A DNA stretch of 64,000 nucleotides from Desulfamplus sp964425195 (GCA_964425195.1 CAYRLG010000002.1:62001-126000); one strand, 5' to 3'; positions 35,243 through 44,527 are shown, counted from the stretch's first letter. The notes: a model not told the origin generated them from the letters alone. A program made the numbers and translations.

Positions 35243-35848
35243 CTAAAATAGTAGCTTTTCAATAAAATTAGGTATCTCTTCAAGATTGAGTATATAGTCA
35301 ACGGCATTAGTTTTTATTGCATTAGCTGGCATATATCCAACTTCAGCAGTTTTTGGATTTTGAGCAATTGTAACTCCTCCGTGTAGCTTTATTGCTTTAA
35401 TTCCATTTGCACCGTCAAAATTGGCTCCGGTTAAAATAACACCCACAAGAGCTTTTCTAAATATCTCAGATGCAGACTCAAAAAGCACATCAATAGATGG
35501 GCGGCAGTAACATACCGGTGGATCAACTGAAAGTGCTAAATAAAAATTACTATTTTTATCTTCCGCTTTTTCTACAAGCAGATGATAGCCTCCGGCAGCG
35601 ATATAGATATTACCTTGTTCAATTTTAGTCTTATCCAGAGGCTCTATTACAGACATCTTACATCTATTGCTTAGTGATTCAACTAAGTAAGATTGTAACT
35701 CTGCATTTCTATGTTGGACAACTATAATTGGCAGAGCAAAATTATGGGGAAACATTGGCAGTATTATGTGCAAAGCCTTAAATCCGCCAGCAGAACCACC
35801 TATCACAACAGCTTTAAATCGTAGCTCTTTATTAGCTTCTCTTATCAT
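35243..35848 (-). CDS. CheB methylesterase domain without receiver
   Basis: A 201-residue protein that is only a CheB catalytic domain. It has VIGGSAGGFKAL (catalytic Ser), PIIVVQHRNAELQ (His) and LTGANFDGANG (Asp). No receiver precedes it, so activity would not be controlled by its own phosphorylation. The start overlaps the cheR2 stop by four bases (ATGA). CheB-only and CheR pairs next to hybrid kinases are seen in several phyla. It may deamidate or demethylate the same receptor as the full CheB. Confidence 0.88.
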   Translation of the reverse strand: MIREANKELRFKAVVIGGSAGGFKALHIILPMFPHNFALPIIVVQHRNAELQSYLVESLSNRCKMSVIEPLDKTKIEQGNIYIAAGGYHLLVEKAEDKNSNFYLALSVDPPVCYCRPSIDVLFESASEIFRKALVGVILTGANFDGANGIKAIKLHGGVTIAQNPKTAEVGYMPANAIKTNAVDYILNLEEIPNFIEKLLF

Positions 35849-36672
35849 ATTGAGATATCTCTTCTTTTTTTAAATATTCTGGCTGTTTTATCAAACGGCT
35901 CATACAAAGAGGCACTTGTTGAAAATTCCAGACTCTCTTTTGAACCAAGACAGAGAAAACCATTTATACGAAGGCTTTTACTAAAAAGTTCTAAAACGTG
36001 ATCTTGCAGCCTCTTATTAAAATAGATAAGCACATTTCTGCATATAATCATGTTCATCTCACCAAAAACCCCATCTGTAACCAAATTGTGATTGGCAAAG
36101 ACAATATTTTTTTTAAGAGAGCTATCAAAAATGGCTGAGTTATAATCTGCGTAGTAGTATGAGGCAAAAGACTCTTTTCCACCTGCTTTTTGATAGTTTG
36201 TTGTACCAACTCTCATATCTGCTGCAGAGTATATCCCTTTTTTTGCAATATCGAGTACATTGTCATTAAAATCGGTTGCATAGATGATAAAGTTATCACA
36301 AAGTCCCTCCTCTTTAAGAATAATAGCAAGAGAGTATATCTCCTCTCCTGTAGAGATACCAGCAGCCCATATTTTAATAAATGGATATGTTTTAAGATAT
36401 GGTATTAATCTCTCTCTTATTGAGAGAAAAAAAGAGGGGTCTCTGAACATCTCGGTTACATTAACAGATAGACTGTGAAGAAAGAGTTTGAAAAAGTCGT
36501 TTTCATGTATAATAAGCGGGATCATCTGAGTAAGTTTTGTAAAACCATTATCTAACATAATTTTATTAAGCCGTCTTTTCATGGATGAGTAGGCGTAATT
36601 AGTAAAGTCATAGCCATGTTTAAGCCGTACAGCTTCAAGAATCAGTTTTATCTCAATATCTTCGTTATCCAT
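35845..36672 (-). CDS. CheR methyltransferase (second copy)
   Basis: A 275-residue CheR. N-terminal helices (LKHGYDFTNYAYSSMKRRL) precede the SAM-binding IWAAGISTGEEIYSLAIIL and MIICRNVLIYFNKRLQDHV. No TPR domain is attached. I prefer ATG 36672; an upstream TTG at 36687 is possible and lies one base past the hybrid-kinase stop. It is coupled to the receiver-less CheB gene. Confidence 0.9.
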   Translation of the reverse strand: MDNEDIEIKLILEAVRLKHGYDFTNYAYSSMKRRLNKIMLDNGFTKLTQMIPLIIHENDFFKLFLHSLSVNVTEMFRDPSFFLSIRERLIPYLKTYPFIKIWAAGISTGEEIYSLAIILKEEGLCDNFIIYATDFNDNVLDIAKKGIYSAADMRVGTTNYQKAGGKESFASYYYADYNSAIFDSSLKKNIVFANHNLVTDGVFGEMNMIICRNVLIYFNKRLQDHVLELFSKSLRINGFLCLGSKESLEFSTSASLYEPFDKTARIFKKRRDISI

Positions 36673-36688
36673 GGCTTTTTTTACCAAC

Positions 36689-39574
36689 CTATTTATATAG
36701 CCAAACTCTCAATAGAGTTAGAAGTTTTGTTGTATCAAGGGGTTTTGAGAGATAATCACTTGCCCCGCACCTTATACACTCCTCTCTATCAGAAGACATA
36801 GCCTTTGCTGTAAGTGCAATAATAGGGATATCTTTAAGTTCCCTATTATCTCTTATATGCCGTATTGCCTCATACCCATCCATAACCGGCATCATAATAT
36901 CCATTAAAATGATATCAGGTATCTCCCCATTCTCAATAAGTTGTAAAGCCTTTTTCCCATTATTTGCAATGGTTACTCTCATCTCTTTGGATTTTAGAAA
37001 TGTGTTGAGAGCAAAGGCATTTCGCATATCATCATCAACTACAAGAACCTTTTTATCTTTTAAAAATGTCTGGTGATCTCTTACCTTCTCGTTATTCATG
37101 TTTGATCTGGTATTATCTAAGAAGTTGTCCTTTTTGTCTGCTAAATCTGTTTTATTATTATCTGTTGTTATACCTTTGAGCTTATCTTTTATAGATTCAG
37201 ATAGAGTTTCAGGAATATACAATGTAAAAGTTGATCCTCTACCCAATTTGCTCTTAACTCTAATTTCTCCTCCAAGCATATAGGCAAGCTCTTTTGATAT
37301 GGATAGACCAAGACCTGTTCCATCATGTTTTCTTCTAATAGAGCCATCTACTTGCTTAAATGCTTCAAAAATTGCATCAAGTTTCTCTTCTGGAATACCA
37401 ATACCTGTATCAATAACAGATATTGCAATCGTTTTGTCTGCTTTGATAGTAGGCTCTCTCTGTGGCAATGGTCTCTCGTGAGTTAGCTCTTTTATCTGTC
37501 CATTTAAATTATCTTCTATTATATTTTCAAAAATAACTGTAATAGAACCGGTCTCTGTAAATTTTATTGCATTACCAATGAGATTTCTTATTATCTGCTC
37601 AAGTCTTTGGATATCTGTTGTTATCATTTCGGGTATATTTCCACCCATAATAACCTTAAACTCTATCCCTTTTGCCTTTGCCATGTGTAAAAATTCAGAT
37701 TTGATATTTACACATAGCTCCTTTATCGGAAATCGAGAAATATTAAGCTCAATTTTTCTTGCCTCTATTTTTGATAGATCAAGAATATTATTGATAAGAT
37801 GGAGCAAGTTTTGACCACTTCTGTATATTGAAGTTGCAGATTCAATCTGATCAGGAGTAAGATTTTCCTCTTCATTCTCTGCAAGCACGTTAGCAAGAAT
37901 TAGTAAACTGTTGAGTGGCGTTCTAAGTTCATGGGACATATTGGCGAGAAATTCTGATTTGTATTGCGTTTCGATACGAAGTTGGTCAGCTTTCTTTTGA
38001 ATCTCCATCTGTTTTAGCTTAAGAGCATTGTTGCTTTTTTCAATCTCTTTTTTTTGTGCCTGAAGTGTCTGTGTTTGCTCCTCTAACTCTTCATTGGTGG
38101 CTTTAAGCTCCTCTTGCTGTGCTTTAAGCTCTTCAGCTTGTTCACGAGTTTGTTCCAGAAGCAACGATAACTTCTCATTAAAAAAAGCACTGTTTATTGA
38201 TATAGCAAGAATTTCTGATGCTATCTCAAGAAATTCAATTTGAAGTGGCGAAAAATCAGAGACAGAACCAAGCTCAATAACACCCTTTACATCATCTTCG
38301 TATATGATTGGCAGAACAATGATATTTTTAGGAGTCACCTCTCCAAGAGATGAGTTGATTTTTATATAATCTTCAGGCACATCAGTGAAAATAATTCTAT
38401 TTTTTTCCAGTGCAGCCTGACCTGTAAGCCCCTCTCCAAGTTTAAATCGGTTAGATATCCCTTTTCTTGTTTTAAAAGCATAAGATGCAACCAGTCTGAA
38501 ATCATTATGAATAATATCTTTTACAAATAGAGTTCCAACTCTAACTTGGATATAAGATGCAATAAAATCAATAGCTTTACTTGATAGTTTAACTATATCT
38601 TGCTCTCTTCCAATGATATTTCCTAACTCTGCCTGTCCATTTTTTAGCCAACTCTGACTCTGTTTTGTATTATCTGCATCCTCAAGGGCTTGTATAACTT
38701 TGTTAAGTGAGATGGCAAGTTCATCATTATCAGATTCAAGTTTAACACGTAGGGAGTAATCAGAGCTGTCTATAGCACTCTGAAGATTTAAAAAAAGATA
38801 GTTAAATCGTTGAAAATTTTTCTCAAGAGTTTCATAAAGAGCATTTTGTTCTATCTCTTTCTGTCGTAGCTGCTCAACCATGTTTGCAAAACCGTTGACC
38901 AAAATCCCAACTTCATCAATTCTATTAGATTTTTTTACCTCTATAGAGAAGTCATTGTCGTTTGCAATATGTTTTGCAACTCTTGCAAGCTCAAGTATTG
39001 GTCTGTTTATGATAGCAGTCCCAACCATTAAAGCCACACTAATAAGAGCAGCAATGATAATAAATGCAAGAAGCATTCTGTTGTTTGACTCTTTAATGGC
39101 ACTGTTAATAAACTCTTCTGTATAGAAAATTTCGTATTTCCCAACCTCTTTATTTTTAAAAACAATATTACCTGAGATAGCTTTTATATATGTTATGTTA
39201 GCTGGAATTGTGTAGGGGGTATTGAGCGTGGTTATTTGGTATGCTTCAGTTTGTGTATTATTGGCAAAGGTTTTGGCATTGCTGGTTAAAAAGCTATTGT
39301 TATCAAATACATTTACAGCAATGATGAGTTTGTTTTTTAATATAATGAGACTTAGGCGATCTATCTCCTCTTCATTGTAATCCCATAGGGTTTGAGCAAA
39401 CCCCATATCTGCAAAGTGGATAGCATTAGATAGAGATATGTTAAGGTACTCTGTAAGATTTTTTTTATTTATGTGGTTAAAATACATTGTGAATATTACG
39501 CTTATAATAGTCACAATAAAGAGAATCATACAGGCAAGTTTAGCCGCTATCTTTCTTCGTATATAATAAAACAT
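36689..39574 (-). CDS. Membrane hybrid histidine kinase: HAMP-GAF-coiled coil-kinase-receiver
   Basis: A 961-residue inner-membrane kinase. One span at about 12-32 precedes a periplasmic sensor (about 35-165, no family recognised), a second span (about 168-192), HAMP (about 190-245) and a GAF domain (about 335-480). A long Glu/Gln coiled coil (LKAQQEELKATNEELEEQT) leads to HisKA with NMSHELRTPLNSLLIL, the ATPase (DTGIGIPEEKLDAIFEAF, GTGLGLSISKELA) and a C-terminal receiver (IILMDIMMPVMDGYEAI). It is first in the nine-gene chemosensory operon and may be its signal input. A promoter candidate lies 57 bases upstream. Confidence 0.9.
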   Translation of the reverse strand: MFYYIRRKIAAKLACMILFIVTIISVIFTMYFNHINKKNLTEYLNISLSNAIHFADMGFAQTLWDYNEEEIDRLSLIILKNKLIIAVNVFDNNSFLTSNAKTFANNTQTEAYQITTLNTPYTIPANITYIKAISGNIVFKNKEVGKYEIFYTEEFINSAIKESNNRMLLAFIIIAALISVALMVGTAIINRPILELARVAKHIANDNDFSIEVKKSNRIDEVGILVNGFANMVEQLRQKEIEQNALYETLEKNFQRFNYLFLNLQSAIDSSDYSLRVKLESDNDELAISLNKVIQALEDADNTKQSQSWLKNGQAELGNIIGREQDIVKLSSKAIDFIASYIQVRVGTLFVKDIIHNDFRLVASYAFKTRKGISNRFKLGEGLTGQAALEKNRIIFTDVPEDYIKINSSLGEVTPKNIIVLPIIYEDDVKGVIELGSVSDFSPLQIEFLEIASEILAISINSAFFNEKLSLLLEQTREQAEELKAQQEELKATNEELEEQTQTLQAQKKEIEKSNNALKLKQMEIQKKADQLRIETQYKSEFLANMSHELRTPLNSLLILANVLAENEEENLTPDQIESATSIYRSGQNLLHLINNILDLSKIEARKIELNISRFPIKELCVNIKSEFLHMAKAKGIEFKVIMGGNIPEMITTDIQRLEQIIRNLIGNAIKFTETGSITVIFENIIEDNLNGQIKELTHERPLPQREPTIKADKTIAISVIDTGIGIPEEKLDAIFEAFKQVDGSIRRKHDGTGLGLSISKELAYMLGGEIRVKSKLGRGSTFTLYIPETLSESIKDKLKGITTDNNKTDLADKKDNFLDNTRSNMNNEKVRDHQTFLKDKKVLVVDDDMRNAFALNTFLKSKEMRVTIANNGKKALQLIENGEIPDIILMDIMMPVMDGYEAIRHIRDNRELKDIPIIALTAKAMSSDREECIRCGASDYLSKPLDTTKLLTLLRVWLYK

Positions 39575-39630
39575 AGAGGTTATAATCCTATTTTGACGAG
39601 TAGTTAGATAAATTTCTCTCTATAGTTTAA

Positions 39631-39659
39631 CATATACGGTATTTAGAACTACTATTCAA
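39631..39659 (-). promoter_or_regulatory. Candidate promoter of the chemosensory operon
   Basis: On the minus strand TTGAAT (39659-39654) and TATATG (39636-39631) are spaced by 17 bases, about 57 bases before the hybrid-kinase start. Each hexamer matches consensus at four of six positions. Confidence 0.4.
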
Positions 39660-39684
39660 TATCAGCAACAGTAATTTTAATTTT

Positions 39685-39712
39685 AGCATTATGTATCGTA
39701 ATGCTTTTTTTT
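39685..39712 (+). terminator. Hairpin with T-run on the plus strand
   Basis: AGCATTA (39685-39691) pairs with TAATGCT (39699-39705), followed by seven more T. Both flanking genes are on the minus strand, so the polarity is wrong for ending rlpA. It could stop antisense transcription or be fortuitous. Confidence 0.35.
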
Positions 39713-39748
39713 AAAATTTTACTTTTAAATGGTTGGAAGGGGATATTT

Positions 39749-40576
39749 TTATTCTGCAACTACAAAAGAGTTTTTGGCACCTGCCCTTGTCAACTCTTCG
39801 TTAAATCTCTCAGCATCTTCAAGTTCTCTGAATCTCCCAACTCTAACTCTGTAAAACTTTCCTCTTGCATCTGTGTATTCATTTATGTGAGAGTTTATAT
39901 ATTTTCTGCCAAGTTTAATTTTGAGCTTTTGGGCATTTTTTCTCACTGTAAATGCTCCAACTTGTACTGTAAAGTTACCTCTGAAATAGTCAACTGGCTT
40001 GTATATAGTTTTACCACTTTTATCTGATCCTGATGCCTCACCTAATGCCACAATTTTAACTTTTGCTGTACCGGGCTTTGCAACACCGAGCATTTGAGCT
40101 GCTTTATAGGATAGATCGATTATTCTTCCAGTTACAAATGGACCTCTATCATTTATCCTTAAATCAAGATTTTTGTTATTCTCAAGATTATATACTCTTA
40201 CCCATGTTCCAAGTGGAAGCGTTTTGTGTGCAGCAGAGATACCATACATATTATAGGTCTCTCCATTTGCAGTTTTTCGTCCATGAAACTGCTCACCATA
40301 CCATGATGCGATTCCCTGCTGCACAAAACCTTTGGAACTTGCTAAAGGGTGGTAATACTTACCATTGATCTTATATGGCTTAGTATATGTTCTTTTTGGA
40401 GAGGAGTATGAGGAGGATGCGCTTGGACGAGAATAAGTTTCACCTCTCTCCGGTTCAGGCAGAGTTGTTGCACTACAGCCAGTAATAGCAAGAAGAACAA
40501 GTGTTGCAATAATATGTTTTAAAGGTGCTATAATTACAATTAACCTGTTACTGATAGATTTAATAAATCTATCCAT
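39749..40576 (-). CDS. rlpA: RlpA-like lipoprotein with SPOR domain
   Basis: A 275-residue envelope lipoprotein. The export signal ends in a lipobox LAITGC (about residues 29-34). The RlpA double-psi beta-barrel (about 85-180) has GIASWYGEQFHGRKTANGE, HKTLPLGTWVRV and INDRGPF. A SPOR domain (about 195-275; FTVQVGAF, YRVRVGRF) should bind denuded septal glycan. RlpA proteins cleave naked peptidoglycan or localise at division sites. The ATG shares one base with the lon stop (TGATG), so the two genes are coupled. Confidence 0.92.
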   Translation of the reverse strand: MDRFIKSISNRLIVIIAPLKHIIATLVLLAITGCSATTLPEPERGETYSRPSASSSYSSPKRTYTKPYKINGKYYHPLASSKGFVQQGIASWYGEQFHGRKTANGETYNMYGISAAHKTLPLGTWVRVYNLENNKNLDLRINDRGPFVTGRIIDLSYKAAQMLGVAKPGTAKVKIVALGEASGSDKSGKTIYKPVDYFRGNFTVQVGAFTVRKNAQKLKIKLGRKYINSHINEYTDARGKFYRVRVGRFRELEDAERFNEELTRAGAKNSFVVAE

Positions 40577-42945
40577 CAGATTTCCACTTTCATATCAAGA
40601 GCATTTTTTATAACAGCATCCATTTTATCTGCAAAGATAAACTCCATGTTATCTTTTATATTGGCTGGAATCTCTTCCATATCTTTTTCATTCCATTTAG
40701 GAAGAATAACCGTCTTAATACCAGCTCTGCTTGCTGCAATCATCTTCTCTTTTATACCGCCAACAGGCAGAACGTCTCCTCGAAGAGTTATCTCTCCTGT
40801 CATTGCAAGTTTTCTTTTCACGACTTTTCCTGTTGCAAGAGAGGTAAGAGCAGTTAGCATAGTTACTCCTGCAGATGGTCCATCTTTTGGGATTGCTCCT
40901 GCTGGAACATGAATATGAATCTCATGCTCTGAAAAGAAGTTAGGTTCAATCTTAAATTTATCAGCATGTGCCATAAGATAACTCATTGCTGTTCGTGCAG
41001 ACTCTTTCATTACATCCCCAAGTTGACCTGTTAAAATAAGTCCACCTTTTGAGCCTTTCATTGCGGTAGTCTCAACAAATAGAATATCTCCTCCAACTGG
41101 AGTCCAAGCAAGTCCTACAACAACGCCTGGTACGGATATGTTTGTTCCATTTTCTGGCATATTTTTAATTGGTCCTAAAAATTCGTGAAGATCCTTTTTG
41201 GTTATAGTTAGATTCTCTATCTCTTCCTCTGCAATTTTACTTGCAACTCCACGACATATAGTGCCAATCTCTCTCTCAAGATTTCTTAAACCAGCTTCAC
41301 GGGTATAACCAGAGATGATCTCTTTTATGGCACTTTGAGCGAATTTAATCTGCTCTGTTTTTAAGCCATTTGCCTCTCTCTGTCTTGGGATAAGATATTT
41401 TGTGGCAATTTTGAGCTTCTCATCCTCAGTATAGCCTGAAAGTTCAAGTACTTCCATTCTATCTCGTAAAGGTGCTGGAATTGTGTGCAAAACATTTGCG
41501 GTAGTAAGAAATATAACATCAGTAAGATCGAACGGAACATCTAAGTAGTGATCTGTAAAAGAGTAGTTCTGCTCAGGGTCAAGCACCTCTAAAAGAGCAG
41601 AAGATGGGTCTCCATGATATGAGGAGCTTACTTTATCTATTTCGTCAAGCATAAATACGGGGTTATTCTCTCCGGCTCTTCTAATCTCCTGAATAATTCT
41701 CCCCGGAAGTGCTCCAACGTATGTTCTTCTGTGTCCTCTTATCTCTGCCTCGTCTCTGATACCTCCAAGTGCAATTCTTACAAATTTTCTACCAAGTGCT
41801 CTTGCAATTGACTTTCCAAGCGATGTTTTTCCTGTTCCCGGAGGTCCTGAAAAACAGAGAATTGGACCTTTTGAGTCATTTTTAAGTTTTCTAACTGCTA
41901 AATATTCAAGAACTCTCTTCTTTGGTTTCTCAAGACCGTAATGATCCTGATCCAATACCTTTCTTGCAAACTTTATATCAAGCCTATCTTTTGATTTCTT
42001 ATTCCACGGCAGAGATGTTAACCAATCAAGATAGGTTGATGCAACTACATATTCAGAAGATGATGGATGCATTCGAGAGAGCCTTTTAATCTCTCGATCT
42101 GCCTCTTTTGCAGCTGCTTCAGGAAGCCCCTCACTCTCAATTTTTTTACGGTACTCTTCAATTTCAACACTTTCGTCATCTGTCTCCCCTAACTCCTCTT
42201 TAATTGCTTTGAGTTGTTGGCGAAGATAGTACTCACGCTGGCGTTTATCCATATCCTCTTTGACTTGGCTTTGAATCTTTGAACCCATCTCAAGTATTTC
42301 AAGTTGGTCATTTACAAGACGGGTCACTTTTTTAAGTCTCTCTTTTACATCAATTAGCTCAATAATAGCCTGCTTCTCCAAAACTGGAGCATTTATGGTG
42401 GATGCCACCATATCTGCTAAAATATCAGGTTCTTGTATTGATCTTACCATTGCACCTATCTCGGCAGGAAGTCCGGGTGAAAGATTTACAATCTTCTCAT
42501 ACTGATCCACAATATTTGACATAAGAGCGAGAGTCTCTTTGTCATTAACTAATATATTAGTACTCTCTAAAACTTCAATATTTGCCTGAATATATGGCTT
42601 GCCATCTAAAAACTCTTTAACTTTAAATCGACTTAGCCCCTGAATAAGAAGCTGTGCACGATTCTCCTCCATCTTTGCCATTTTAAGAATAACAGCAACA
42701 GTTCCAACAGTATATAGCTCTTCTGCGGTATGTTTTGAGGATATATCAGAGCGTTTTGAAAGAAGAAGTCCAAGCATTCTGTTACCAGCCATAGCTTCAT
42801 CAATCAGTGCTATCGCCTCTTTTTGCATGATAACAAGGGGCAAAACCATCTTGGGAAAAAGATTGGTGTCAACAATTGGGAGAATGGGAATAATATCTGG
42901 TATATGATCTGGATTGAAATTTAATGATGTCTGATTTTCGTTCAT
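40576..42945 (-). CDS. lon: ATP-dependent protease Lon
   Basis: A 789-residue cytosolic AAA+ protease of normal length. The N-terminal substrate domain (about 15-205; PILPIVDTNLFPKMVLPL) is followed by the ATPase with GPPGTGKTSLGKSIARALG and VFMLDEIDKVSSS. The protease domain has the Ser-Lys dyad in KDGPSAGVTM and the later GGIKEKMIAASRAG. It degrades misfolded and regulatory proteins. AGGAA precedes the ATG. It follows the Hsp20 gene by 70 bases, which suggests joint heat-shock control, but no sigma32 promoter was recognised. Confidence 0.97.
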   Translation of the reverse strand: MNENQTSLNFNPDHIPDIIPILPIVDTNLFPKMVLPLVIMQKEAIALIDEAMAGNRMLGLLLSKRSDISSKHTAEELYTVGTVAVILKMAKMEENRAQLLIQGLSRFKVKEFLDGKPYIQANIEVLESTNILVNDKETLALMSNIVDQYEKIVNLSPGLPAEIGAMVRSIQEPDILADMVASTINAPVLEKQAIIELIDVKERLKKVTRLVNDQLEILEMGSKIQSQVKEDMDKRQREYYLRQQLKAIKEELGETDDESVEIEEYRKKIESEGLPEAAAKEADREIKRLSRMHPSSSEYVVASTYLDWLTSLPWNKKSKDRLDIKFARKVLDQDHYGLEKPKKRVLEYLAVRKLKNDSKGPILCFSGPPGTGKTSLGKSIARALGRKFVRIALGGIRDEAEIRGHRRTYVGALPGRIIQEIRRAGENNPVFMLDEIDKVSSSYHGDPSSALLEVLDPEQNYSFTDHYLDVPFDLTDVIFLTTANVLHTIPAPLRDRMEVLELSGYTEDEKLKIATKYLIPRQREANGLKTEQIKFAQSAIKEIISGYTREAGLRNLEREIGTICRGVASKIAEEEIENLTITKKDLHEFLGPIKNMPENGTNISVPGVVVGLAWTPVGGDILFVETTAMKGSKGGLILTGQLGDVMKESARTAMSYLMAHADKFKIEPNFFSEHEIHIHVPAGAIPKDGPSAGVTMLTALTSLATGKVVKRKLAMTGEITLRGDVLPVGGIKEKMIAASRAGIKTVILPKWNEKDMEEIPANIKDNMEFIFADKMDAVIKNALDMKVEI

Positions 42946-43015
42946 GCAAGATTCCTATTGTATTTAAAATTTTATTTAAGTATCTAAAATAAAGGCTGCT
43001 ATTTGAGATTTTAAT

Positions 43016-43453
43016 CTATGAAAGTTCTATCTTCTGGGCTTTTTGCAAAGGAATTTTAGAGAGGCTAAGTTCAAGAAAACCATTAGAAAAAGATGCTGAT
43101 ACCTTTTCAGGGTCTATCAGAGTTGGAAGATAGAGAATACGTTCAAATCCTCCGAACTGTATTTCAGCAAGCCTATATGTTCCTGGCTCATTTGGTGGAG
43201 TTCTGCATCTATTGCCTGAAATTTTTACGGCTTTGTTACTAACCTCTATTGAGATATCTTCTTTTTCTACACCCGCAATTTCAGCTTGAATTATGATTTG
43301 AGTTCGGGTTTCAAAGATATCCATTTGCGGTTTCCAGAGCCTCTTTGTCAGGCAGAACATAGGATTGATTGATTGAAACATATCGTGAGAATGTTTTTCT
43401 CCACGTGGTACTCTTCCAAAATCTTCACCAAAATGAATTTCAATATATTCCAT
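43016..43453 (-). CDS. Small heat-shock protein Hsp20
   Basis: A 145-residue alpha-crystallin-domain chaperone. The ACD (about 40-140) begins WKPQMDIFETRTQIIIQAEI with GVEKEDISIEVSNKAVKISG and ends with FSNGFLELSLSK. The I-x-I tail is not obvious. The start at 43453 is chosen because CAGGAGAG lies 7 bases upstream; the frame extends further but without a ribosome site. Confidence 0.92.
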   Translation of the reverse strand: MEYIEIHFGEDFGRVPRGEKHSHDMFQSINPMFCLTKRLWKPQMDIFETRTQIIIQAEIAGVEKEDISIEVSNKAVKISGNRCRTPPNEPGTYRLAEIQFGGFERILYLPTLIDPEKVSASFSNGFLELSLSKIPLQKAQKIELS

Positions 43454-43758
43454 AATGGAACTCTCCTGAAGCCTTATAATAATGATTAGATATAATAATA
43501 AAAACACCCCTATGGCTAATTATCTTACAATAACATTAGGTTTTTATCTTGTAAAGTATCAATCTTTGAACAATTTCTGAATCTTAACCTATATCAGTTA
43601 TCCACTTTAAATCTGTTTGTATTCAATTTAAGTTTATGATTAAATAAATCAAAAAGCTGATTATTACTGAAGAGATAAAATTTAAGTTGGTCTGAATATA
43701 ATCAGCTATAGAGTAAATTCATTAATGTAATTACAAATCCATAGTAAGGAGAGAATTT
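43454..43758. other. Divergent spacer between hsp20 and rubrerythrin
   Basis: This is 305 bases of AT-rich sequence. Near 43475-43500 there is a TTATAATAATGATTAG stretch resembling one half of a PerR/Fur site, and a TATAAT lies near 43695 upstream of the rubrerythrin gene without a good -35. No RNA gene, repeat or open frame is convincing. Confidence 0.4.
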
Positions 43759-44280
43759 ATGAGTAAAACAGTGGAAAATCTCAAAGCTGCATTTGCCGGT
43801 GAATCTCAAGCAAGAAATAAATACACCTTTTTTGCAGAGGTTGCTCGCCAAGAGGGATATCACTATATCGCAAAAGTATTTGAAGAGAGTGCTGATAATG
43901 AAAAACGCCATGCTAATGACCATCTAAAAATGCTTGGAGGCATTGGAGATACTGTCGCCAATCTCAAAGAGGCAATTGGCGGTGAAGATTATGAAACTGT
44001 AAGCATGTATCCTGAATTTGCTAAAGATGCGGAAGAGGAGGGAAACAGAGAGGCTGCTAATCTTTTTAAACAGATTGCAAAAGTTGAAGCCCACCATAGA
44101 GATAGATATAAAAGATGTCTTGATTTGGTGCTTTCCGGAACTGCATTTAAAAGAGAGACACCTATAAAGTGGAAATGTAGTCAGTGCGGTTATATCCACG
44201 AAGGTACAGAACCTCCACCAAAGTGCCCTTGCTGCAAATATACAAAAGAGTATTATGAACCCGCAGATATGGATATATAA
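43759..44280 (+). CDS. rbr: Rubrerythrin
   Basis: A 173-residue peroxidase that reduces hydrogen peroxide in anaerobes. The di-iron ferritin-like domain (1-130) carries the ligands in FAGESQARNKYTFFAE, EESADNEKRHANDHLK, EGNREAANLF and KVEAHHRDRY. The rubredoxin-like C-terminus has CSQCGYIHEG and CPCCKYTKEYY, two CxxC pairs. AAGGAGAG lies before the ATG. It is monocistronic. Together with the catalase and PerR-like genes further on, it indicates an anaerobe that meets oxygen. Confidence 0.96.
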   Translation: MSKTVENLKAAFAGESQARNKYTFFAEVARQEGYHYIAKVFEESADNEKRHANDHLKMLGGIGDTVANLKEAIGGEDYETVSMYPEFAKDAEEEGNREAANLFKQIAKVEAHHRDRYKRCLDLVLSGTAFKRETPIKWKCSQCGYIHEGTEPPPKCPCCKYTKEYYEPADMDI

Positions 44281-44300
44281 CTACATTTATATAGATTAGT

Positions 44301-44406
44301 AGTTACGCATTTGATTTGTAAGTAGTTGATTTTATTATAGCTAAATTTGTGCGTTGCACAATATGCTTTTAATAAAATCAAGATGTTATATTTCAACTGC
44401 GTAACT
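44301..44406. repeat. 106-bp imperfect palindrome
   Basis: Outer arms AGTTACGCA (44301-44309) and TGCGTAACT (44398-44406) are perfect. An inner pair TTGATTTTATTA and its complement are perfect at equal distance, and the centre is GTGC-GTT-GCAC. Spacing between paired blocks is equal on both sides, so the whole element can form one long hairpin. It may be a MITE or other transposable palindrome. No coding frame is inside. Confidence 0.7.
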
Positions 44407-44417
44407 CCTATAGATTA

Positions 44418-44451
44418 TAAATTAGATTATGAATTTTCATAATCTAATTTA
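44418..44451. repeat. Perfect 16-bp-arm palindrome
   Basis: TAAATTAGATTATGAA (44418-44433) is followed by TT and its exact reverse complement (44436-44451). It lies 11 bases after the long palindrome. Confidence 0.75.
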
Positions 44452-44490
44452 ACTCTAAAATAGAGTTCAGGGTTTAACATAAAAGATAAC

Positions 44491-44527
44491 TCCACTAAAG
44501 CAGACTATAATTAGTCCCTTTAGTGGA
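44491..44527. repeat. Third inverted repeat, terminator-like without T-run
   Basis: TCCACTAAAG (44491-44500) pairs with CTTTAGTGGA (44518-44527), with an inner GACTA/TAGTC extending the stem. It is followed by CTTTACCCTCCTTTATTG, a weak T tract. It could end rubrerythrin transcription or be a leader structure of the kinase gene that starts at 44658. The rest of 44281-44657 shows nothing else. Confidence 0.55.
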
